A stretch of DNA of 64,000 nucleotides from an uncultured Pelagibacteraceae bacterium (GCA_902535745.1 CACAUR010000006.1:1-64000); one strand, 5' to 3'; numbered from the stretch's first letter, positions 35,013 through 43,036 are shown. Numbers and translations are program-made. The notes: a model not told the origin generated them from the letters alone.

Positions 35013-35522
35013 TTAATCTAACTCTACTTTAGCTACCATGCCAATTTGATAATGGCCAGGCACATTACAAGCAATTTCAATATTCATTGCATTGTCAAAC
35101 TTCCAAACTAAATCACCTTTTTCATTTGGAGCTAAAAGAACACTATTGCTATGTGAGTGTCCCATTGCTTTATCCATTTTTGCCATTTTCTTCATTTTTT
35201 CTCTATCAATCTTGTCTGCTAATAAAATTTCATTCTCAACCATTCTCTCCATTTCTGGCTGATGTTTTTTGTGCATCATTGCATTTGCTATATTAAATTC
35301 GTGAACAAGGTTACCTGCATTAACTAATTCAAATTTAATTGTCTCACCCTTTTTAATGTTAAATGATTTTGGTTCATAATAATTATCATACATCTTTACT
35401 TTAATTGTTCTATCTACTTCATTAAGTTTTCCTTTTGAACCTATCATCATATTTTTATCTGCAAATGAAGCTGATGTAAAAATAAAAAAAATAGTCAATA
35501 TATATAAATTAATTTTATTCAT
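35013..35522 (-). CDS. Secreted cupredoxin-domain protein
   Basis: A 169-residue protein with a signal peptide (MNKINLYILTIFFIFTSASFA) and a plastocyanin/azurin-like beta-sandwich. A complete type 1 copper set is visible: H74, C152, H157 and M162 (in ACNVPGHYQIGM). A Met/His/Lys-rich insert at about residues 82-124 (AMMHKKH, MERM, MKKMAKMDKAMGHSH) could bind extra copper. It would act in the periplasm in electron transfer or copper handling. It overlaps the alternative oxidase gene by eight bases. Confidence 0.88.
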   Translation of the reverse strand: MNKINLYILTIFFIFTSASFADKNMMIGSKGKLNEVDRTIKVKMYDNYYEPKSFNIKKGETIKFELVNAGNLVHEFNIANAMMHKKHQPEMERMVENEILLADKIDREKMKKMAKMDKAMGHSHSNSVLLAPNEKGDLVWKFDNAMNIEIACNVPGHYQIGMVAKVELD

Positions 35523-36198
35523 AATTTCCTTTTAAATTTTCTTTTGTTGTGATTTCTTTTTTAGTTGTATTAACTTTTTCTTTTGTTTTTCTTTCGTCTA
35601 TTACATCGGCAAAACTATGATTTACATCTCTATGCCCTGCCTCATCATCTCTTATAACTTTTACAACGTCTTTTAGCGTTGCATGTAATGGTAAATTCCA
35701 ATAATTAATTGCAACTTCAGGAGCAGGTTGATCCTTAATTTTGCCAGTTTCTAATTCATTTAAGTATTCTGTGTAACTTCTAACAGCTTCTTCCTCAAAA
35801 TAACCAACAATTCTATGTGCGGTTCTTTGAGAAATTAAATAAATAATTGCATAAGTAATTATGAAAATAAATTGAGCAATCATAATAACAATTCTCTCAA
35901 TAAAAGTTGGTTTCGCGATATGAATGAATGTCATTAAGTGCATTCTTTCATTTTCAGCTTCATCTAGAAGGATTTTGATCCATCCTTTGTCATCCTCCAT
36001 CTTTCTAAGAGATTTTAAATGGATTAGCATTCCGGCAACCATACCTGGAACTGCGGCTACAGTTTCTAATACGACGGCTCTATGACCGTACCTTTTTTTG
36101 AAAAAAGTATCTGCAATGAACCTTAAAAATTTTGTGAAAGATAAAGCTACCTTATCACTTAAATTACTTGGTCTGTAATGACTTTCTAAATTGCTCAT
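35515..36198 (-). CDS. aox: Alternative oxidase (ubiquinol oxidase, di-iron)
   Basis: A 227-residue di-iron quinol oxidase. All four signature regions are present: LETVAAVPGM (E45), DEAENERMHL (E84, H87), YFEEEAVRSYTEYL (E135/E136) and IRDDEAGHRDVNH (E186, H189). A central hydrophobic hairpin (about residues 98-122) anchors it monotopically in the inner membrane. It oxidises ubiquinol and reduces oxygen to water without pumping protons, so it can vent electrons when cytochrome oxidase is limited. Lys/Thr-rich residues after 200 form a non-conserved tail. It is translationally coupled to the copper protein downstream. Confidence 0.95.
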   Translation of the reverse strand: MSNLESHYRPSNLSDKVALSFTKFLRFIADTFFKKRYGHRAVVLETVAAVPGMVAGMLIHLKSLRKMEDDKGWIKILLDEAENERMHLMTFIHIAKPTFIERIVIMIAQFIFIITYAIIYLISQRTAHRIVGYFEEEAVRSYTEYLNELETGKIKDQPAPEVAINYWNLPLHATLKDVVKVIRDDEAGHRDVNHSFADVIDERKTKEKVNTTKKEITTKENLKGNYE

Positions 36199-36258
36199 AA
36201 GGTTTATTTAATCATTATTTAAAAAAAACCAATGGGGCTAAATTGCATTCAAAAAACG

Positions 36259-36912
36259 TTATTTTTTCTTGTTTATTACTAGAGACAATTTTCGAGGAAA
36301 ACTGCCCTCATCAAAATTTTCAATATCTATATTGATATATCCATCTAAAAGATTCTTTATTTTGTTTTCTGAAAAATAATGAACAATAAAACCATTCATT
36401 TCATACATATCCTCTCCTCTATGGATACCTTTTTTAAAATCACCATCTGTTTGATTTCTTGCAGTGTAGATATTTATTCCATCTTTTTTTAAAATTCTCC
36501 AAATTTCTTTATTTAGATCTTTTAAATCTTGATTAGAAAGAGCCATACAGAACAACATGTGAGAATAGCATGCTTGAAAATTTTCATTATCAAAATTAAA
36601 TTTTTTCCTGATATCGTAATTCTCAACTTTTATTAAAGCGTCTAAATTGTTTTCTTTAGATTTTTTTTTTATAATATTTGTTGCAGACAAACTGTAATCA
36701 ATTGCATGTACATAAATTCCATTTCGTGCAAAAAATATTGTGTCTCTTCCAAGACCTGCTCCAAGTTCAATAATATTTGTAATGTTATTTTTCTTAAAGG
36801 TTTCTAGAGCTTTCTTTGCTGAGTAGCTTGGATCCAATCCAAACATCTCAGGCTTACTTGAGAAATTATTTTCCCAATGCTGAGATTGTTGGTTTAAAAG
36901 TTTTTTATCCAA
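36259..36912 (-). CDS. Class I SAM-dependent methyltransferase (thiopurine/TehB-like)
   Basis: A 217-residue methyltransferase beginning with SQHWENNFSSKPEMFG. Motif I is IIELGAGLGRDTIFFARNG, with AIDYSLSATNI and RILKKDGINIYTARN after it. The N-terminal W-x-x-x-F start and GRDTIFFA are usual in TehB-type or arsenite/chalcogen-type methyltransferases. The substrate is unknown. It starts just one base before the peroxiredoxin stop region, so it is in one unit with the peroxiredoxin, suggesting a stress or detoxification role. Confidence 0.85.
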   Translation of the reverse strand: MDKKLLNQQSQHWENNFSSKPEMFGLDPSYSAKKALETFKKNNITNIIELGAGLGRDTIFFARNGIYVHAIDYSLSATNIIKKKSKENNLDALIKVENYDIRKKFNFDNENFQACYSHMLFCMALSNQDLKDLNKEIWRILKKDGINIYTARNQTDGDFKKGIHRGEDMYEMNGFIVHYFSENKIKNLLDGYINIDIENFDEGSFPRKLSLVINKKK

Positions 36913-36913
36913 T

Positions 36914-37576
36914 CTATTTAGATGGATCTGGAACTTTTCTTAAATAAGGCTTAATTGCATTCCAGCCTTTAGGAAACAATTTTTTAGCTTCATCATCCTT
37001 AACAGCAGGTACAATGATAACTTCCTCACCTTTTTTCCAATCTGCAGGTGTTGCTACTTTGTGTTTTGCAGTTAACTGCATTGAGTCTATTGATCTCAAT
37101 AATTCCAAAAAGTTTCTTCCTGTTGCCATTGGATAAGTTAAGAACAAACCAATTCTTTTATCAGGTCTTATAATAAAAACTGTTCTAACTGTTTGATTGT
37201 CTACTGCAGTTCTACCCATTGAAGTAGTTCCTGCATCACCTTCTAACATGTTATAAAGTTTTGCAATTTTAAGATCCTCATCAGCTATAATTGGGTAGTC
37301 TGGTTTTTTTCCAGTTACATCTTTTATATCTTCTAACCACTTTACGTGATCTGAAACTGGATCGACACTAAGACCAATTACTTTTACATTTCTTTTTTCA
37401 AATTCAGGTTTTAATTTTGCAAGAGAACCTAATTCTGTTGTGCAAACAGGTGTAAAGTCTTTTGGGTGTGAAAATAGGACACCCCAACTGTCACCTAGCC
37501 ATTCATGAAATGAAATATCGCCAATTGTTGATTTAGCTTTAAAGTCAGGCGCTAAACTATTTATTTTTAGAGTCAT
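36914..37576 (-). CDS. 1-Cys peroxiredoxin (Prx6 type)
   Basis: A 220-residue peroxidase. The peroxidatic cysteine is C45 in HPKDFTPVCTTELG, and the C-terminal arm (DWKKGEEVIIVPAVKDDEAKKLFP) is typical of the Prx6 group, longer than AhpC. There is no second conserved resolving Cys, so recycling would need an outside thiol. It reduces hydrogen peroxide and organic hydroperoxides in the cytosol. A clear Shine-Dalgarno (aaaggagatg on the minus strand) precedes the ATG, indicating strong translation. It is divergent from the MBL hydrolase gene. Confidence 0.93.
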   Translation of the reverse strand: MTLKINSLAPDFKAKSTIGDISFHEWLGDSWGVLFSHPKDFTPVCTTELGSLAKLKPEFEKRNVKVIGLSVDPVSDHVKWLEDIKDVTGKKPDYPIIADEDLKIAKLYNMLEGDAGTTSMGRTAVDNQTVRTVFIIRPDKRIGLFLTYPMATGRNFLELLRSIDSMQLTAKHKVATPADWKKGEEVIIVPAVKDDEAKKLFPKGWNAIKPYLRKVPDPSK

Positions 37577-37651
37577 TTACATCTCCTTTTTAAAAACAAA
37601 TTATATGCAAGATTGATTTACGATGCAATTTTTTATATGATGATTATTAAG

Positions 37652-38344
37652 ATGATTTTTGAACAACTATTTGATAATAAGTCTTCAACTTACACGTACA
37701 TACTGTCAAGCGGTGAAGGTCGTGAAGCTTTAATAATTGATCCAGTAATAGAGCACACTGAAGAATATATAAAACTTTTAGAAAAACTAAAATTAAAATT
37801 AGTAAAAGTAATTGATACGCATATTCATGCTGATCATATTACTGGGCTAAATGAATTGAGCAAAAGAACTAATTGCACAAAAATAATGGGTGAAAATTCT
37901 AAATCTGAAGTAGTTGATTTAAGAGTAAAAGAAAATGAAAAAATTAATTTGGATGGTATTGAATTAAAAGTTTTATATACGCCCGGACATACAGATTGTT
38001 CATATAGTTTTTTAATGAAAGACAGAGTTTTTACTGGAGATACATTATTAATAAATGGTACCGGAAGAACCGATTTTCAAAATGGAAATGCAAATCAACA
38101 ATATGACTCTTTATTCAATAAATTACTTAAACTTCCAGAGAACACAATAGTTTTTCCAGCACATGATTATAATGGGAAAAAAAATTCTACAATTGGTAAC
38201 GAAATAAAGAATAATCCAAGATTACAAGTTAATTCAATAGATCAATACGTAGAGATCATGAATAATCTAAAGTTAGCAAATCCAAAAATGATGGATGTGG
38301 CTGTGCCTGCAAACGTAAAAGGACTTACTTTAAATCAAATTTAA
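37652..38344 (+). CDS. Metallo-beta-lactamase-fold hydrolase, persulfide dioxygenase (ETHE1)-like
   Basis: About 230 residues with the MBL metal site THIHADHITGL (H57, H59, D61, H62 from the chosen start), then YTPGHTDCSYSFLM and FTGDTLLINGTGRTDFQNG and late FPAHDYNG. The GTGRTDFQ segment is the mark of ETHE1/Blh persulfide dioxygenases rather than glyoxalase II. It would oxidise glutathione persulfide to sulfite. The frame opens 13 codons earlier (37613) with more Met codons, but the family begins at MIFEQLFD, so I start at 37652. It is next to cysteine-synthesis genes and a Cys-rich peptide. Confidence 0.87.
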   Translation: MIFEQLFDNKSSTYTYILSSGEGREALIIDPVIEHTEEYIKLLEKLKLKLVKVIDTHIHADHITGLNELSKRTNCTKIMGENSKSEVVDLRVKENEKINLDGIELKVLYTPGHTDCSYSFLMKDRVFTGDTLLINGTGRTDFQNGNANQQYDSLFNKLLKLPENTIVFPAHDYNGKKNSTIGNEIKNNPRLQVNSIDQYVEIMNNLKLANPKMMDVAVPANVKGLTLNQI

Positions 38345-38394
38345 AGCGACAAAATTTGGGTTGATTATTAAGTTATTAGCTCTATATATCAATT

Positions 38395-38511
38395 ATGGCT
38401 TGCGACAATTCAAAATGTATTTGCACAAAATGCACTAACGACAAATGTGCTTGCGATGGGGATATGCAATGTAATTGCAAACCTGAAGATAATTGTTGCT
38501 GTTGCAATTAA
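38395..38511 (+). CDS. 38-residue metallothionein-like peptide with 12 cysteines
   Basis: A short ORF from ATG 38395 to TAA 38509-38511 encodes 38 residues. Cys is at 3, 8, 10, 13, 18, 20, 26, 28, 34, 35, 36 and 37, making three C-x-C pairs and a C-C-C-C end, mixed with Lys and Asp/Asn. That is 12 of 38 residues, far above chance in an AT-rich genome, and matches the composition of metallothioneins that bind zinc, copper or cadmium. It lies 50 bases after the persulfide dioxygenase-like gene and 25 before cysE. No Shine-Dalgarno is seen. I know no named family; it could be a metal store or sulfur-linked chelator. Confidence 0.75.
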   Translation: MACDNSKCICTKCTNDKCACDGDMQCNCKPEDNCCCCN

Positions 38512-38536
38512 CAAGATAATTTAATTTCACAAAATT

Positions 38537-39118
38537 ATGAATGAATTTTTAGAGTCTATAATTAAGAGAGATCCAGCTGCCAAATCAAAGTTAAGTATCA
38601 TCTTAACTTATCCTGGTGCTAAGGCTCTTTTTTTTCACAAAATTGCAAATTTTTTTGCAATTGCAAAATTTAATTTAATTGCAAGAATAATCTCTCAGTT
38701 TTCAAGATTTTTAACTGGAATAGAAATTCACCCAAAAGCAAATATTGGAAAGAATTTATTTATTGATCATGGAATGGGTGTTGTAATTGGTGAAACTTCA
38801 GAAATTGGAGATAATGTAACGATCTATCACATGGCAACCTTAGGAGGTATTTCACCAAGTATAAATTCTAATGAACAAAGAAATATAAAAAGACATCCTA
38901 CACTTAAAGATAATGTGGTAGTTGGGTCTGGTGCACAAATACTTGGACCAGTGACTGTAGGCAAAAATGCAAAGATTGGTGCAAACGCAGTTGTCACGAA
39001 AGATGTTCCAGATAATGCAGTGATGGTTGGAATACCAGCAAAAAATGTTGTTGAAAATTCAGGTTCAGATGAGAATTTTAAACCTTATGGTATAACTACT
39101 GAAAGTGATAAAAGTTAA
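38537..39118 (+). CDS. cysE: Serine O-acetyltransferase
   Basis: A 193-residue left-handed beta-helix enzyme that acetylates L-serine for cysteine synthesis. The catalytic block [20 protein letters not shown] and the following YHMATLGG are diagnostic of CysE. The hexapeptide repeats end in [17 protein letters not shown]. The N-terminal helical domain is short (about 60 residues), as in the EpsC/short CysE type. It is followed at once by cysK (stop TAA 39116-39118, next ATG 39120), so the two are co-translated and could form a cysteine synthase complex. Confidence 0.94.
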   Translation: MNEFLESIIKRDPAAKSKLSIILTYPGAKALFFHKIANFFAIAKFNLIARIISQFSRFLTGIEIHPKANIGKNLFIDHGMGVVIGETSEIGDNVTIYHMATLGGISPSINSNEQRNIKRHPTLKDNVVVGSGAQILGPVTVGKNAKIGANAVVTKDVPDNAVMVGIPAKNVVENSGSDENFKPYGITTESDKS

Positions 39119-39119
39119 T

Positions 39120-40121
39120 ATGAAAAATGCTCAAAATAATTTTATCGAAGGTATTGGAAATACTCCATTAGTAAAATTAAGAGCAGCATCAGAAATTACT
39201 GGATGTAATATATATGGTAAAGCAGAATATTTAAATCCAGGTGGATCTGTAAAAGATAGAGCCGCTTTAGCATTAATAAAAGATGCGCAAGAAAAAAAAT
39301 TAATCTCGAAGGGTGGCACTATTGTTGAGGGTACAGCAGGTAATACTGGTATTGGTCTTTGTCTTATTGGTAATTCAATTGGATATAAAACAATCATTGT
39401 GATGAATGATAATCAAACCCAAGAAAAAAAAGACATGTTGAAAAATATGGGTGCAGATTTAAGACTTGTTGAACCAAAACCTTTTAAAGATGATGGTAAC
39501 TATGTAAAAGTAGCAGGTAGACTTGCTGATGAATTAAAGAGTAGCAATAATCATGGTGTGGTTTGGGCTAATCAATTTGATAACACCGCCAATTCTAAAG
39601 GACATTACGAGACCACCGGACCTGAAATATGGATGCAAACAGACGGAAAGGTTGATGGTTTTGTCTGCTCGTCTGGTACGGGAGGAACAATTGCTGGTGT
39701 AAGTAGTTTTTTAAAAGAAAAAAACAAAAATATTAAAATTTATTTATCAGATCCAGCCGGATCTTCACTTTATAATTATATTGAAAATGGAGAGTTGAAA
39801 GGCGAAGGTAATTCTATTACTGAAGGGATAGGATCAAGTAGAGTTACAGCAAATTTTGCTGAGGCAAAAATTGATGGTGCTTTCTCTATTGAAGATAAAG
39901 AATCTTTACCTGTGATTTATGACCTTATTCAAAATGAAGGACTGAGTTTAGGGACTAGCTGTGGTGTAAATATTGCTGGTGCTATTAGACTAGGCAAAAA
40001 ATTAGGTCCAGGTAAAACAATAGTAACAATTCTTTGTGACAGATCAGACAAATACAACTCCAAGCTGTTTAATAGAAAATTTTTAGAGGAAAAAGGCCTA
40101 CCGATTCCCGCTTGGATTTAA
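39120..40121 (+). CDS. cysK: Cysteine synthase A
   Basis: About 333 residues, a PLP enzyme that turns O-acetylserine and sulfide into cysteine. It shows GNTPLVKLRAA, the Schiff-base lysine in NPGGSVKDRAAL, VEGTAGNTGIGL, CSSGTGGTIAGV and GTSCGVNIAGA. An in-frame GTG at 39105 exists, but the ATG at 39120, right after the cysE stop, fits the family N-terminus better. It is coupled to cysE. If the cell lacks sulfate reduction, as SAR11 does, the sulfide would come from reduced organic sulfur. Confidence 0.95.
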   Translation: MKNAQNNFIEGIGNTPLVKLRAASEITGCNIYGKAEYLNPGGSVKDRAALALIKDAQEKKLISKGGTIVEGTAGNTGIGLCLIGNSIGYKTIIVMNDNQTQEKKDMLKNMGADLRLVEPKPFKDDGNYVKVAGRLADELKSSNNHGVVWANQFDNTANSKGHYETTGPEIWMQTDGKVDGFVCSSGTGGTIAGVSSFLKEKNKNIKIYLSDPAGSSLYNYIENGELKGEGNSITEGIGSSRVTANFAEAKIDGAFSIEDKESLPVIYDLIQNEGLSLGTSCGVNIAGAIRLGKKLGPGKTIVTILCDRSDKYNSKLFNRKFLEEKGLPIPAWI

Positions 40122-40198
40122 TTTTTTTTAGCGCACACTTTATTAAATCTTTTACATAATAAAGATATTGTAGTTAAATAATTTTGTTATTTAAGCTC

Positions 40199-40600
40199 AT
40201 GGGCGAACTATTTAAAAAAAATTTTTTCTCACTTTTACTTATCATTTTGATGAGTTTATTTATTTTTTCTTTAGCTTTAGCTGACCTAAATAAAAAAGAT
40301 AAGGAAAAAGCATGGGATTGTGTAGGTATATATATGGCTAACTACTTTCTGCCATCTGGAGAAAAATTTGAATATGGTATGAAGGAAAAATCGATGGCGG
40401 CAGTAAAAGTTTGGAAAACATATGCAATCGAAATTGGTATTAAAGAAACTGATTGGGACAAAGGTGTGAATAAAGCTGTCGATAAACATTACGGCTCAAA
40501 ATATAATGAGAAATTAACTAATCAATGTCATAAATTCTTAGAAACAACTATTCCAAATGGCGAAGAGCGAGTGAAAAAAGTCGCTCAAACTCTTTATTAA
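40199..40600 (+). CDS. Secreted hypothetical protein
   Basis: About 133 residues. The N-terminus is a signal peptide or anchor (FKKNFFSLLLIILMSLFIFSLALA) and the rest is a soluble Lys-rich domain with two cysteines (WDCVGIY and TNQCHKF) that could form a disulfide in the periplasm. A TTG five codons upstream is also possible, but ATG 40199 gives a normal signal sequence. No family is recognised. It sits four bases before the DUF1330 gene and is probably in the same transcript. Confidence 0.65.
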   Translation: MGELFKKNFFSLLLIILMSLFIFSLALADLNKKDKEKAWDCVGIYMANYFLPSGEKFEYGMKEKSMAAVKVWKTYAIEIGIKETDWDKGVNKAVDKHYGSKYNEKLTNQCHKFLETTIPNGEERVKKVAQTLY

Positions 40601-40603
40601 TTA

Positions 40604-40891
40604 ATGAGTGGATATATAATTGCTCAAATTAACATTACAAATAAAGAGGGCTTTAAGATTTACGCAGAACAAGTCCCACAAACTATAAAGCACTACGGAG
40701 GGAAATATATTATTAGAGCTGGCGAATATACCTCATTGGAAGGCAAATGGGATTACACTAGAAATGTTATAATTGAATTTCCTACTTACGAAAAAGCTTT
40801 AGAGTGGTATAATTCTGATTTATATAAACCAGTTAAAGAACTTCGCCAAAAAAATTCTGAAGGTAATTTAATTATAATTAAGGGAGTATAA
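40604..40891 (+). CDS. DUF1330 family protein
   Basis: A 95-residue dimeric alpha-beta barrel-like protein. YIIAQINITNKEGFKIYAEQVP, YIIRAGEYTSLEGKWDYTRNVIIEFP and ALEWYNSDLYKPVKELR are the DUF1330 signatures. The fold resembles small monooxygenase or isomerase subunits, but activity is unknown. It lies in a row of small proteins (40.2-42.3 kb) with short spacers and is probably co-transcribed with them. Confidence 0.9.
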   Translation: MSGYIIAQINITNKEGFKIYAEQVPQTIKHYGGKYIIRAGEYTSLEGKWDYTRNVIIEFPTYEKALEWYNSDLYKPVKELRQKNSEGNLIIIKGV

Positions 40892-40919
40892 TGAAACTAT
40901 CAAACAAAAGGAGAAAAAT

Positions 40920-41207
40920 ATGAAAAACTATATGGTAACTCACACTTTTAAATCTAAAGAGATGAAAGAGAAGTTTACTGAAACAGTAGCTTCAATGAAG
41001 ATGGAAGATATTGTAAAAAGTATGAAAAGTGATAATGCTGCTTGTCAGATGACTTGGAATACTCCAGGTGATACAATGGAAATGTTCTGTTGGTGGAAGG
41101 GTAAAGATGAGGAAGCAATTATTAATCAATTAGGTCAAATGAACGATTTTTTTACTCCACATAAGTTTGTTGAGTGTACAGATCAAGTAATGGACTACAA
41201 CGCATAG
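40920..41207 (+). CDS. Small hypothetical protein, 95 aa
   Basis: A 95-residue soluble protein with a likely ferredoxin-like fold: an initial strand KNYMVTHTFKS, then a helix EKFTETVASM, CQMTWNTPGDTMEMFCWWKGKD and HKFVECTDQVMDY. It has three cysteines and two adjacent Trp. A good Shine-Dalgarno (aaaggagaaa) precedes the ATG. No family name is certain; it looks like a stress-type alpha-beta barrel protein similar in size to its DUF1330 neighbour. Confidence 0.7.
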   Translation: MKNYMVTHTFKSKEMKEKFTETVASMKMEDIVKSMKSDNAACQMTWNTPGDTMEMFCWWKGKDEEAIINQLGQMNDFFTPHKFVECTDQVMDYNA

Positions 41208-41214
41208 GATATTT

Positions 41215-41631
41215 ATGATCGATAAATTTGGAAACGCTTTTTATTTAATAATTTTTTTAGCACATTTCATAATAGTTGGTGCTTACGCTTACCAATTAGT
41301 CTTTGATACTCAGAAATTTCTAAAAGGTAGAGGCGTAGATAAAACAGCAACTTTACTGACACGATTTGGTGGTGCTTTTATGGTAGCCCTTGTTTTGATG
41401 GCAATCTATATTGCTTTTGTAAGACCAGGTGGTTTAGAGGCTACTTGGGCATTTTTTAATTTAGTTTTTATTATTAATGTTTCAATATTAGCTACAAACT
41501 TTTATTCTTTAAAAATCGATAAGACAGGCCTAACCAAGAAAACTAGAAACGATGGAATATATGCTCCACTAGTTCTAGTAATTATTAGTGCGGTTCTATG
41601 TTATGGTTTAGCTGATAAAATTTATGTGTAA
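41215..41631 (+). CDS. Four-span membrane protein
   Basis: A 138-residue membrane protein with about four hydrophobic spans (near residues 6-30, 48-68, 78-96 and 117-135) and short charged loops (TQKFLKGRGVDK, KIDKTGLTKKTRNDG). It starts seven bases after the previous gene. No family is recognised; the layout resembles DoxX/DUF4345-like small membrane proteins, but no specific motif is seen. Confidence 0.65.
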   Translation: MIDKFGNAFYLIIFLAHFIIVGAYAYQLVFDTQKFLKGRGVDKTATLLTRFGGAFMVALVLMAIYIAFVRPGGLEATWAFFNLVFIINVSILATNFYSLKIDKTGLTKKTRNDGIYAPLVLVIISAVLCYGLADKIYV

Positions 41632-41655
41632 TAATTAATAAAAAAGGAGAAGCGA

Positions 41656-42039
41656 ATGAACGCAAAAGAAAGAATACAATTAGGTTATGATCTTTTTAAT
41701 AAACACGATATGGAAACTTTTTTTAAAGAGTTGGTAGATGAAAACACTACATGGACTTTCCCTGGAAAAGAAGGAGTCCACCCCTTGTCAGGAGTTCACA
41801 AAGGTCCAAAAGCAATGATGGGAGCATTTTCAAAAATTCCAGAAAAATGGTCAAACTTCAAAGTTGAACCAATTGAAATGATAAGTGAAGGAAATAAAGT
41901 TTTTGTAAGAGTAAAAGGGTCAGCAGATGGTATGGAAACAATGTTTGGTCATTACTTTGAAGTAAGCGATAGTGGAAAAATGGTCACCATGATGACTTTC
42001 GACGATACATTAAGCATGTTCAACGCGATGAAAAAATAA
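41656..42039 (+). CDS. NTF2-like/SnoaL-like protein
   Basis: A 127-residue cone-shaped alpha+beta-fold protein: N-terminal helix NAKERIQLGYDLFNKHDMETFF, then DENTTWTFPGKEG, FSKIPEKWSNFKVEPIEMISEGNKVFVRVKGS and GHYFEVSDSGKMVTMMTFDDT. This is the general SnoaL/nuclear transport factor 2-like pattern, used by isomerases, hydrolases and ligand binders. A strong Shine-Dalgarno (aaaaggagaag) precedes it. The substrate is unknown. Confidence 0.85.
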   Translation: MNAKERIQLGYDLFNKHDMETFFKELVDENTTWTFPGKEGVHPLSGVHKGPKAMMGAFSKIPEKWSNFKVEPIEMISEGNKVFVRVKGSADGMETMFGHYFEVSDSGKMVTMMTFDDTLSMFNAMKK

Positions 42040-42080
42040 TTCATCAGCAACTGGAGCTACAAAGTTACTCAAAGAATTTA

Positions 42081-42302
42081 ATGTTTCCAAAAAAATATTC
42101 GAACTTATTATTTATTTTGATCATGGGTTTTGGAATGAGCCTTATGATGACACTAATTATCACATATATAAATACTGGAATGGATAGTGAATATATTGAT
42201 AGATTTTTAAAAGCTTGGGTGGTTAGTCTTCCTATAGCAATAGCAGCTGCCTTGTTTGTAGGCCCAATTACAAAAAACTTTGTGGATAAAATTACTAAAT
42301 AA
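42081..42302 (+). CDS. DUF2798 membrane protein
   Basis: A 73-residue protein with two membrane spans (about residues 8-29 and 46-62) of the DUF2798 family. The GMSLMMTLIITYINTG and KAWVVSLPIAIAAALFVGPI segments are conserved there. Function is unknown. It ends two bases from the convergent SMR gene end and closes the run of small plus-strand genes. Confidence 0.8.
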   Translation: MFPKKYSNLLFILIMGFGMSLMMTLIITYINTGMDSEYIDRFLKAWVVSLPIAIAAALFVGPITKNFVDKITK

Positions 42303-42304
42303 AT

Positions 42305-42640
42305 TTAGTTTGTTTTGCCTAAAAAATTTACCAGTATCACGCCAATGATGATCAAAGATATTCCAATAATTCCATACATGTTTGGAACTTGATTGTATTT
42401 TAATATTCCAAATATAGTTACAGCAGTTATAGTTAAACCCCCATATGTTGCATAGGTAAAACCAACAGGTATCGTCATCATTGCTTTTGCTAGAAAAAAA
42501 ATACAGAGGACTATTGTAACTATACACATTGTAGTCGGTACCAGATTTGTAAATCCATTAGTAGTTTTTAAATAGCCATTAGAAGTAATTCCTAATATTA
42601 CGGCTAACAGGAGGTATATATATCCAAAAATATTTGTCAT
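42305..42640 (-). CDS. SMR-family small membrane transporter lacking the conserved glutamate
   Basis: A 111-residue four-helix protein of the small multidrug resistance superfamily. The pattern YIYLLLAVILGITSNGYLKTTNGF followed by PVGFTYATYGGLTITAVTIFG and IIGVILVNFLGK matches EmrE/SugE in order and length. Aligned on the conserved Lys, the essential Glu14 of EmrE (proton and substrate site) is Gly17 here, and Trp63 is replaced by Tyr. It may not be a proton-coupled drug pump. It could be a lipid-carrier flippase-like subunit (ArnE/ArnF style) or a partner protein. It lies three bases after the AhpD-like gene. Confidence 0.82.
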   Translation of the reverse strand: MTNIFGYIYLLLAVILGITSNGYLKTTNGFTNLVPTTMCIVTIVLCIFFLAKAMMTIPVGFTYATYGGLTITAVTIFGILKYNQVPNMYGIIGISLIIIGVILVNFLGKTN

Positions 42641-42643
42641 AGC

Positions 42644-43036
42644 TTATTTATATATTTTATCTACTTCAACTTGATACGCTTCAACAAGTTTATTGTTTTG
42701 ATTAGCAATACCAACCACATCTATCATTTCTTTTATCATTTCATCAGTTGCACCTTTTTTTTTAGCAGCAAAAGTATGTGATCTAGTACAATAGTTACAA
42801 CTGTTTGTAATTGATACAGCAACATAAATTAATTCTTTAGTAACAGAGTCTAACGCACCATCTTTCATAATTTGTTTAAGATTATTCCATGTTCTTTCTA
42901 AAAGCTGTGGGTTATGTGCTATAGATTTCCAAAAATTTGGAATTTTAGTAATTTTCCTCGTTTTCTTAATTTCATTAAAAATTCTTTTCACTTTTGTATT
43001 AGCTTTTTTTTCATTAATTGGTTTAAAAATTTCCAT
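42644..43036 (-). CDS. Carboxymuconolactone decarboxylase/AhpD-like protein
   Basis: A 130-residue all-helical protein. SITNSCNYCTRSHTFAAKKKGA holds the C-x-x-C-x-x-x-H motif of AhpD-like alkylhydroperoxidases. The N-terminus (ANTKVKRIFNEIKKTRKI) and middle (AHNPQLLERTWNNLKQIM) also fit. It may reduce peroxides or repair thiols. A very strong Shine-Dalgarno (aaaggagga on the minus strand) precedes the ATG. Confidence 0.88.
   Translation of the reverse strand: MEIFKPINEKKANTKVKRIFNEIKKTRKITKIPNFWKSIAHNPQLLERTWNNLKQIMKDGALDSVTKELIYVAVSITNSCNYCTRSHTFAAKKKGATDEMIKEMIDVVGIANQNNKLVEAYQVEVDKIYK

Noticed and set aside
42281-42289. Perfect DnaA box TGTGGATAA
   Set aside because: It is single and inside the DUF2798 coding region; one nine-base match is expected by chance and no cluster is present.
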